Below, piece after piece: positions 1-5,225 of a DNA stretch of 9,250 nt. Position numbers and translations under genes: made by a program. Each line of letters opens with the position of its first letter. The first letter of the stretch is position 1. Source of the DNA: Candidatus Omnitrophota bacterium (GTDB lineage: Bacteria > Omnitrophota > Gorgyraeia > Gygaellales > Profunditerraquicolaceae). The stretch is taken from positions 1-9,250 of the forward strand of contig JAQUKF010000045.1 in assembly GCA_028719265.1 (NCBI GenBank). The letters run 5' to 3'. Below the pieces are notes generated by a model. That model saw only the letters and a program-made list of their open reading frames with translations. It did no database searches and was not told the DNA's origin.

Positions 1-133
1 CAGGACTCGGTTGATGACTTAATAGCCCCAACCGGCCCCGCAAAAAACGCAGGACTCGGTTGATGACTTAATAGCCCCAACCGGCCCCGCAAAAAACGCA
101 GGACTCGGTTGATGACTTAATAGCCCCAACCGG
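1..133. repeat. 49-bp tandem repeat embedding the tRNA-Glu 3' end
   Basis: Units start at 1, 50 and 99. The first two are identical over all 49 bases. The third matches for 35 bases (99-133) and then continues into the intact tRNA gene instead of the unit's last 14 bases. Each unit contains the 13 bases tagccccaaccgg, which on the minus strand are the last 13 nucleotides of the tRNA-Glu (acceptor 3' strand plus most of the T-stem 3' strand). The other 36 bases are not recognised. Within each unit CGGTTG and CAACCG form a 6-bp inverted repeat (8-13 with 29-34 in unit 1). The array runs off the left edge, so total copy number is unknown. Possible origins are tandem duplication by slippage, an attachment-site remnant, or an assembly artefact at a contig end. 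Confidence 0.95.
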
Positions 134-195
134 ATTTGAACCGGTGTTTACAGGCTGAGAACCTGACGTCCTGGACCGGGCTAGACGATGGGGCC
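121..195 (-). tRNA. tRNA-Glu (anticodon CUC)
   Basis: The minus strand folds as a complete 75-nt cloverleaf. The acceptor stem is GGCCCCA with TGGGGCT (terminal G-U pair) and the discriminator is A. The D-arm is bounded by GTC and GAC, as in other tRNA-Glu. The anticodon loop TTCTCAG gives CUC, reading GAG, on a stem whose outermost pair is T-T. The variable loop is AAAC, and the T-arm is ACCGG-TTCAAAT-CCGGT. CCA is not encoded; the next bases are TTA, so the CCA-adding enzyme would be needed. The 3' trailer runs directly into the 49-bp tandem repeats, which copy the last 13 nt of this gene. No convincing Rho-independent terminator is visible before the window edge. Confidence 0.93.
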
Positions 196-212
196 AAAAA
201 TTATTTAGAGTT

Positions 213-240
213 ATTTTACTATATAAGAGGCTTTAGTCAA
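213..240 (-). promoter_or_regulatory. sigma70-type promoter for tRNA-Glu
   Basis: On the minus strand TTGACT (240-235), a 16-base spacer and TAAAAT (218-213) precede the tRNA. The predicted start near 206 leaves a leader of about 11 nt to be removed by RNase P. The -35 box lies 8 bp from the -35 box of the divergent promoter for the FIST gene, so the two promoters are back to back. Confidence 0.6.
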
Positions 241-248
241 CAATTATA

Positions 249-277
249 TTGACCCTCCATTATTTACATTATATACT
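249..277 (+). promoter_or_regulatory. near-consensus sigma70-type promoter of the FIST-kinase-regulator operon
   Basis: TTGACC (249-254), a 17-base spacer and TATACT (272-277) match the sigma70 consensus closely. The -10 box ends 7 bases before the ATG at 285, so the predicted transcription start falls on or next to the A of that ATG. This implies a leaderless or nearly leaderless transcript. It also explains why no Shine-Dalgarno sequence precedes the gene. Confidence 0.75.
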
Positions 278-284
278 GACTGCC

Positions 285-1472
285 ATGAATATAAGCCTTG
301 GCTTTAGCGAAAATAAAGACCATATTCAAGCCGTAAACGAAGCGGTGGGCCAGGCGATAATCGGCCTGGGTAAAACCCGCAAAGACCTGGCTGTTATTTT
401 TACCACCATAGAATTTGCACACCCCCTGGTATTGAGAATTACTAATAATCTATTAGGCGGAGTCCCCATATTGGGGTGCAGCAGCCTGGGGATCATAACA
501 AAAAGAGGCATATTTAAGCACGGTTTCGCTATCCTGTTGATCAGCCTGGACCAGCAGTCTTCCTTAAACTGGTCCCTGGTCACCGACGTAAACAAAAGGA
601 CCCCGCTTGCCGCCGGGAGGGAACTGGCGGAAAAACTTTTGAGCGGATGCAGAGATGCGCGCAGAAACCTGAGCCTGATCTTCTCGGACGGTTTGATATC
701 GGACGGGACAAGCCTGATCAACGGGCTCCAGGAAAAACTTGGCAGGAGCTTCCCTTTGATCGGCGCCTCCGCTTCAGATAATTCCGCTTACGTAAAAACT
801 TTCCAGTATTTCAATAAAGAGGTGCTCACGGATGCCTGCTGCGGCATGCTCTTCGGAGGAAAAGTGAACTTCGGGTTCGGCATCAAGCACGGATGGAGGG
901 CGCTGGGTAAAATCCGCTACGTTACCAGTTCCGACAAGAATATCATCAAAGAGATCAACGGCCAGCCGGCAATAAAGCTTTACGAAGACTACTTCGCTAA
1001 AGACGCCCTGGAACTGGCCAAGGAACTCCGGCGCATATCGATATTCTATCCGATAGGTATTTACCTGGAAGGCGAAAAGGAATACCTTCTGCGCAATATA
1101 ATTTCCATAAGGGATGACGGCTCAATAGTTACCCAGGGAGATATACCCCAGGGCAGCCCGATACGGTTAATGATCGGCACTAAAGACTCCTGTCTTGCTG
1201 CTGCCGTCGCATCATGCGAAGAAGCAAAAAGGAATCTCGGCGGGCATAAAGCCAAGCTGGTCATAGTTTTTAACTCCGCATCCAGGTTTACCCTCCTGGG
1301 TAGGCAAAATCTAAAAGAGCTCGAAATAATCAAGTCGGTTTTCGGGGAAGACGCCCCCCTGATAGGAATATATACATACGGGGAGCAGGCGCCGCTTAAA
1401 TCAATAAGTTATCTCGGACGGGCTTACTGCCATAACCAAAGCATAAACGTCCTGGCGTTAGGAGGCCAATAA
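285..1472 (+). CDS. FIST domain sensor protein (NosP-like)
   Basis: A 395-residue soluble protein with FIST_N followed by FIST_C; no signal peptide or TM segment is seen. Family-typical stretches are GCSSLG (64-69), GASASDN (160-166), GFGIKHGW (197-204), EINGQPA (from 223), FNSASR (329-334), GIYTYGEQAPL (361-371) and HNQS (383-386), near full length for a stand-alone FIST protein. FIST proteins are intracellular ligand-sensing modules. One branch, NosP, is a haem protein that senses nitric oxide and controls a co-encoded histidine kinase. The kinase gene follows after 1 base, so trans regulation of that kinase is the likely role; the ligand cannot be read from sequence. The ATG at 285 was chosen over an in-frame TTG at 249 because that TTG is the promoter -35 box. 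There is no Shine-Dalgarno, consistent with leaderless translation. Confidence 0.88.
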   Translation: MNISLGFSENKDHIQAVNEAVGQAIIGLGKTRKDLAVIFTTIEFAHPLVLRITNNLLGGVPILGCSSLGIITKRGIFKHGFAILLISLDQQSSLNWSLVTDVNKRTPLAAGRELAEKLLSGCRDARRNLSLIFSDGLISDGTSLINGLQEKLGRSFPLIGASASDNSAYVKTFQYFNKEVLTDACCGMLFGGKVNFGFGIKHGWRALGKIRYVTSSDKNIIKEINGQPAIKLYEDYFAKDALELAKELRRISIFYPIGIYLEGEKEYLLRNIISIRDDGSIVTQGDIPQGSPIRLMIGTKDSCLAAAVASCEEAKRNLGGHKAKLVIVFNSASRFTLLGRQNLKELEIIKSVFGEDAPLIGIYTYGEQAPLKSISYLGRAYCHNQSINVLALGGQ

Positions 1473-1473
1473 A

Positions 1474-2949
1474 ATGCCAAACCTCATATTTATCAGCTTT
1501 TGCGTAACTATCGCCGCGCTCGGTGTATTCCTATTGGCAAAAGTGCAAAAACTGAAAGAAAAAGAAAAGCAGATATCATCGCTGAAATCTTCCCTTGAGG
1601 AAATGGACGAGCAAGCCAAACTGATCATGCGCACGGACATGGAGCTTAACAAGACCCAGGAAGAACTGGACAAAAAGATCTCAGGGCTGGACATCCTGCA
1701 GAAACTATCCAAGGATATCAGTACCACGCTGGAAGAAAAACAGATATTCAGGAAAATAGGCAGTGAATACCTGGAAGAGCTGGGGTTCGAAAAATCCTTC
1801 GCCTTCCTGTGGAATGACCTGAAGAGAGAATTTTATGTATGCTTAAGCCTGGGTTATGACGAAACTGAGCCCGAAAAGGTAAAGTCCTCCGTAAACAAGG
1901 ATAAAGGCTATTACCTGGAGCTGATCAGCAGCGGCAAAACCGCTTCTTCCGTATTCACCCCGGATAATTTTTTGACGAAAGAAAAGGTCTGCAATATCTA
2001 CCAAGTGCGTTCATTTATTATCTGCCCGATACCGGCCCAGGAAGGAGACCAGGGTTTTATTTTTGTAGGCACCCAGAATATAGAAACCCATATAACCGAA
2101 GGAGAACAGGAGCTGATCACTATCCTGGCCAACCAAATCGGCCAAACCTTGGATAATGCCCGTCTTTTTGAAAAGACATGGAGGTCTCAGCAGGAGCTGG
2201 AAATAAAGGTTGAGGAAAGAACCCGCCAATTAAGCCAGGCGTTGGATGAGGTTGGCAAGGTCAGCAAACGCAAAAGCGACTTCATCTCCAGCGTATCCCA
2301 CGAATTAAGGACCCCGCTTACCTCGATCAAAGGATACGCGGCAATCCTGCTTGCCGGAAAGCTGGGCGCCGTACCAGAAGAAATAAGGATCCGGCTGGAA
2401 AAAATAAACCGCCATAGTGATGAACTGGTGCATATGGTAAACGACCTCCTGGATATCTCGCGCATCGAGTCCGGCAAGGTAAACATGAAGCTGGAAACCC
2501 TGGATTTGAACTACGTCGCCGAAAAGGTGGCAGACCTCCTCTCTGAACAGCTGAAGGCCAAGAATATCGCCTTCGGCATCAACATCCCGGAGGACTGCCG
2601 CAACATCCTGGCTGACCGAAGCCAGATAGAACGGGTTTTTATTAACCTGGCGGGGAACGCCCTGAAGTTTACTCCCGAAAACGGAAAAATAAACATAAAC
2701 GCGCACCGCTCGGGCCGCGTGATCCAGGTGGATGTTACAGATACGGGCTTCGGCATACCGGAGGACGCGCAAGGCAAACTATTCCAGGAGTTTTTCCGTG
2801 TGGAAAACGCAATCAACCAGGAGGTAAAAGGCACCGGACTGGGGCTTGCCCTCGTAAAACACATTATCGAGGCGCACCAGGGACGGATATGGGTAAAAAG
2901 CAAGCTCAGTGAAGGTTCAACCTTCAGCTTTACCCTGAACGCCGCTTAA
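1474..2949 (+). CDS. membrane-tethered GAF sensor histidine kinase
   Basis: A 491-residue kinase. One N-terminal TM helix (about 4-22) is followed by a charged coiled coil (23-75), a GAF-like sensory domain (about 80-225), a second helical linker (225-265), a HisKA dimerisation domain and a HATPase_c domain. Catalytic boxes are complete: H-box SHELRTPL with phospho-acceptor H276, N-box NLAGNALKF with N395, G1 box DTGFGIP with D423, F-box LFQEFFR, and G2 box GTGLG (453-457). Having one TM and no periplasmic loop, it should sense inside the cell, through GAF and probably through the FIST protein encoded just upstream. AGGAGG at 1460-1465, 8 bases before the ATG and inside the end of the FIST gene, is a strong ribosome binding site. 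The cognate regulator follows 7 bases downstream. The GAF ligand is unknown. Confidence 0.93.
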   Translation: MPNLIFISFCVTIAALGVFLLAKVQKLKEKEKQISSLKSSLEEMDEQAKLIMRTDMELNKTQEELDKKISGLDILQKLSKDISTTLEEKQIFRKIGSEYLEELGFEKSFAFLWNDLKREFYVCLSLGYDETEPEKVKSSVNKDKGYYLELISSGKTASSVFTPDNFLTKEKVCNIYQVRSFIICPIPAQEGDQGFIFVGTQNIETHITEGEQELITILANQIGQTLDNARLFEKTWRSQQELEIKVEERTRQLSQALDEVGKVSKRKSDFISSVSHELRTPLTSIKGYAAILLAGKLGAVPEEIRIRLEKINRHSDELVHMVNDLLDISRIESGKVNMKLETLDLNYVAEKVADLLSEQLKAKNIAFGINIPEDCRNILADRSQIERVFINLAGNALKFTPENGKININAHRSGRVIQVDVTDTGFGIPEDAQGKLFQEFFRVENAINQEVKGTGLGLALVKHIIEAHQGRIWVKSKLSEGSTFSFTLNAA

Positions 2950-2956
2950 ACAAAAG

Positions 2957-3901
2957 ATGAATATCAAAATACTTATTGCTGATGACGATCCGGACATAAG
3001 AGATGTGCTTAAAATCACGCTGACCGAAGAGGACTACGACACGCTGGAGGCTGGAAACGGCGAAGAGGCACTGGCGATCATCCGTTCAAAACCCCTGGAC
3101 CTGGTACTGTTGGATTACAAAATGCCGAAAATGGACGGATTGCAATTGTGCGGATTGATCAAAAAGGATTTGTTACTGGCCCATCTGCCGATAATCATGG
3201 TGACGGGAAAAGGCGAAATCGGAGACAAAATAGACGGTATTGATTCCGGGGCCGACGATTATATTGTCAAGCCTTTTGAACCAAAAGAACTCCTGGCCAG
3301 GATACGCATGGTCTTAAGAAGGACAAAAAGAGACCTGGAGGCAAATCCCCTCACCCGCCTTCCCGGAAACATCGCGATATTAAACGAGCTCTCGAAATGC
3401 ATAGAAAGCAAAAAACCTTACGCGGTCTGCTACGTCGACCTGGACAAATTCAAGGCCTACAACGATAAATACGGATTTGAACACGGGGATGATGTGATAC
3501 GTGAAACCGCGCGCATACTGCTGGGAGCAGCCAAAGAATTGGGCAACCCGCAGGATTTTGTAGGGCACATCGGCGGGGACGATTTCGTGGTCATAACCAC
3601 CCCGGATATAGCCGACAGGTTATGCGAAAAGATAATCCGTGACTTTGATAAAATTTCCCCTTCCTTCTACAACCAGGAAGACAGGGAGAATGGCTTTATT
3701 GTCGGATACGACCGTCAAAACCAAATCCACAAGATCCGCCTGATCTCCATTTCCATAGGGGTAGTGACCAACGAAACCCGGGATATAACGCATGTGGCTC
3801 AAATAGGCGAGATCGGGGCGGAACTAAAAAAACTTGCCAAAGGCGCGGAAAAAAGCAATTACGTCAAGGATAAACGGCAGGACAACCGTCAAGGCAAATA
3901 A
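2957..3901 (+). CDS. response regulator with REC and GGDEF-family (GGDDF) output domain
   Basis: A 314-residue protein. The REC domain (1-125) has acidic pocket D9-D11, phospho-acceptor D53 in LLDYKMPKMDG, T83 and K105 in KPF. A GGDEF-family domain covers about 130-305: LTRLPGN, the metal-site stretch YVDLDKFKAYND (D161, D163) and the signature GGDDF (206-210). Canonical cyclases have GG(D/E)EF, so the fourth residue is a conservative E-to-D change. The inhibitory site five residues upstream is NPQD (197-200), lacking the arginine of RxxD. The C-terminus ends in a charged Lys/Arg-rich tail. Likely role: phosphorylation-controlled c-di-GMP synthesis, or c-di-GMP/GTP binding if catalytically weak. 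It is the third gene of the operon. The start has no clear Shine-Dalgarno, and the 7-base gap suggests translational coupling to the kinase. Confidence 0.9.
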   Translation: MNIKILIADDDPDIRDVLKITLTEEDYDTLEAGNGEEALAIIRSKPLDLVLLDYKMPKMDGLQLCGLIKKDLLLAHLPIIMVTGKGEIGDKIDGIDSGADDYIVKPFEPKELLARIRMVLRRTKRDLEANPLTRLPGNIAILNELSKCIESKKPYAVCYVDLDKFKAYNDKYGFEHGDDVIRETARILLGAAKELGNPQDFVGHIGGDDFVVITTPDIADRLCEKIIRDFDKISPSFYNQEDRENGFIVGYDRQNQIHKIRLISISIGVVTNETRDITHVAQIGEIGAELKKLAKGAEKSNYVKDKRQDNRQGK

Positions 3902-4158
3902 GGCTTTAACAGTCCTTGCGAGAAGGAATTAAAACCTTCAGCTAAAGAATACCCGAAAAGACCTTAAATAAGATTGAGCCGGGTGTTCAAACTAAATCAA
4001 GTTAAAACTTTTTCTGGTTTCCTGCCAAATTTAATTTATAAATCAAGAAAAAGTCGTTCCCTTCTCCATGTTTTCTGAAAAGGCTGCCGAAGGCAGACCA
4101 TAGATAAAAATTTGTGGAATCGCAAAGAGGCAGGCACAATTATTAAAGAATTATTTTA
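3902..4158. other. non-coding AT-rich spacer
   Basis: No gene or RNA was recognised. Weak structure only: overlapping 5-bp hairpins TCCTT/AAGGA (3913-3927) and GAAGG/CCTTC (3922-3939) that exclude each other; a 9-bp inverted repeat ACTTTTTCT/AGAAAAAGT (4007-4015 and 4046-4054) with a 10-bp palindrome inside its loop; and CTGCC-GAA-GGCAG (4084-4096). None has a plus-strand T-tract, so the terminator of the signalling operon remains unidentified. Confidence 0.6.
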
Positions 4159-4164
4159 TATAAT
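4159..4164 (+). promoter_or_regulatory. -10 box TATAAT directly before the gene at 4171
   Basis: A perfect TATAAT ends 6 bases before the ATG at 4171, so transcription should start at or beside the start codon. No good -35 box is found 16-18 bases upstream. There is no Shine-Dalgarno sequence. The layout repeats that of the promoter at 249-277. Confidence 0.55.
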
Positions 4165-4170
4165 CATTTA

Positions 4171-4908
4171 ATGTATAAAAAAAGGGGAATTTCAATCGGG
4201 GTTACTATCGCTTTTCTTTCATGCATTGTCCTCTTTTTTGCTTATTGGAAAGGCGGCAAGATCCCCATTAAAACCCCAGGATACGAATTGGCGAAAGATC
4301 CTGCAGGTATAGAGTATAAATTCAGTCTAGATTTGAATAATGACGGGAAAAACGAGATAGTAAAAGTTTATAATACTGTTTCTGATAATCTCGGTGACAG
4401 GCGGGGCCCCAACATGGTAAAGATTTTCACCGAAAACGATAATTATTCAAAAGAGGTTTTTAGTTATACCGGGTTAGGAAATCTCATCTGGGGAGTACAG
4501 AGATTAAACAATCTTTTCGGCGACGGATATGACGCCATGCTGATTAAAGACGCCAGCTATGCGATGGGTTGCGGAGGGACGATCTATCTCTTATTGTTGA
4601 CTTATAAAGACGGAAAATATACGGCGATAAACGGCCCCGGGTATCCCTCATTTGGGGCGTGTAAATTTGCCGGTAAAGACGGATCAGGCAATAAGATTAT
4701 AATAGCGGAGCCAAAATGGGAAAATGATTACTGCTGCGGCTGCAAACACAAATTACAATTTTACATCTATACTTGGGATGGTCAAAAGTACATCAAAACA
4801 GAGGCGGGAGCGACTAAGAATAAATACCTCAATGAAAGTGTTGATGAAATAATTCAAAAAGAGCCTTCTTTGTTGATTACAAACGAGCCCACCGGCATAA
4901 GTATTTAA
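4171..4908 (+). CDS. signal-anchored protein of unknown function
   Basis: A 245-residue protein whose family is not recognised. It starts with a basic tip (MYKKR) and one hydrophobic helix (about 8-25), so it is probably anchored in the inner membrane with the rest in the periplasm. C18 lies in FLSC but hydrophobic residues continue after it, so a lipoprotein is unlikely. DLNNDGKNE (54-62) has the D-x-N-x-D-G-x-x-E spacing of calcium loops in FG-GAP/VCBS or dockerin-like repeats; only one copy is seen. C134, C164 and a CCGC cluster (188-191) could form disulfides or bind metal. The remainder alternates beta-like strands and turns (YTWDGQKY, TYKDGKY), as in beta-rich domains. G+C content is visibly lower than in the flanking operons, which may reflect transfer or relaxed codon use. 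The ATG at 4171 lies 6 bases after TATAAT, suggesting a leaderless mRNA. Confidence 0.75.
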   Translation: MYKKRGISIGVTIAFLSCIVLFFAYWKGGKIPIKTPGYELAKDPAGIEYKFSLDLNNDGKNEIVKVYNTVSDNLGDRRGPNMVKIFTENDNYSKEVFSYTGLGNLIWGVQRLNNLFGDGYDAMLIKDASYAMGCGGTIYLLLLTYKDGKYTAINGPGYPSFGACKFAGKDGSGNKIIIAEPKWENDYCCGCKHKLQFYIYTWDGQKYIKTEAGATKNKYLNESVDEIIQKEPSLLITNEPTGISI

Positions 4909-5004
4909 CTTATATAAAAAACGAATCCTGCGATTTATATTGACAAGGCCATTGCTCTTTTGGGCAGACGGGCAAAAAGAGAATGACTTTTAGCGGGCAG
5001 GGCT

Positions 5005-5027
5005 AGGAGAAAACTCTTTCCGAGAGC
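5005..5027 (-). terminator. weak possible terminator after tRNA-Leu
   Basis: On the minus strand CTCT (5026-5023), a 5-base loop and AGAG (5017-5014) form a 4-bp stem, extendable by a G-U pair and followed by TTTTCT. It lies about 55 bases past the tRNA 3' end. The stem is short and A/T-containing, so this is only a candidate. Confidence 0.22.
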
Positions 5028-5079
5028 AAATAAAATCAATTCTCTCTAACGAAACAGGATCTGTGTCCAAAACTACAAG

Positions 5080-5160
5080 TGCGCGGGGGGGGAGTTGAAC
5101 CCCCAAGCCTTGCGGCACAAGCCCCTCATGCTTGCGTGTCTGCCATTTCACCACCCGCGC
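5080..5160 (-). tRNA. tRNA-Leu (anticodon GAG)
   Basis: An 81-nt class II tRNA on the minus strand. The acceptor stem is GCGCGGG with CCCGCGC, discriminator A. The D-arm contains the conserved GAAATGGCAGAC stretch. The anticodon stem is CAAGC/GCTTG with loop ATGAGGG, giving anticodon GAG, which reads CUC and CUU. The long variable arm TGCC-GCAA-GGC is diagnostic of leucine/serine type, and the T-arm is GGGGG-TTCAACT-CCCCC. CCA is not encoded. The tRNA lies downstream of the membrane methyltransferase-like gene on the same strand but has its own promoter in between, and it converges with the gene at 4171-4908. Confidence 0.94.
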
Positions 5161-5197
5161 ATAAAATTATCAAATCCGAACAATAACAAGTAAAGTA

Positions 5198-5225
5198 ATT
5201 ATACATTATATAAGTAAAATATCAA
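5198..5225 (-). promoter_or_regulatory. sigma70-type promoter for tRNA-Leu
   Basis: On the minus strand TTGATA (5225-5220), a 16-base spacer and TATAAT (5203-5198) precede the tRNA. The predicted start near 5191 leaves a leader of about 30 nt. The -35 box overlaps the TGA stop codon (5224-5222) of the upstream membrane protein gene. A second TATAAT lies at 5210-5205 without a matching -35, and a weaker TTTACT-17-GATAAT lies nearer the tRNA. Confidence 0.6.

Noticed and set aside
1..133. CRISPR-like array
   Set aside because: The whole 49-bp unit is identical between copies, so there are no variable spacers, and the unit contains a tRNA fragment.
249..284. In-frame TTG start at 249 extending the FIST protein by 12 residues
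   Set aside because: The TTG is the first part of a TTGACC -35 box, and the extension would need translation upstream of the predicted transcript start. There is no Shine-Dalgarno, and the FIST_N homology begins after ATG 285.
2305..2772. 155-codon minus-strand reading frame inside the histidine kinase gene
   Set aside because: It lies wholly opposite a gene with intact kinase motifs and shows no recognisable domain; it is a shadow of plus-strand codon bias.
4007..4054. 9-bp inverted repeat ACTTTTTCT/AGAAAAAGT as a terminator or operator
   Set aside because: The arms are A/T-rich and about 30 bases apart with no T-tract after the second arm; in AT-rich spacer this can occur by chance.
4084..4096. 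CTGCC-GAA-GGCAG hairpin as terminator of the signalling operon
   Set aside because: The plus strand continues with accatag, not a T-run, and the hairpin sits about 180 bases past the stop codon.
4732..4743. CCGC cysteine clusters in both the orphan protein (188-191) and the thiol conduit (108-111) as a shared motif
   Set aside because: Four residues in unrelated contexts are too short to indicate homology.
4940..4945. Isolated TTGACA as a -35 box
   Set aside because: No -10-like hexamer lies 16-18 bases downstream, and no plus-strand gene follows.
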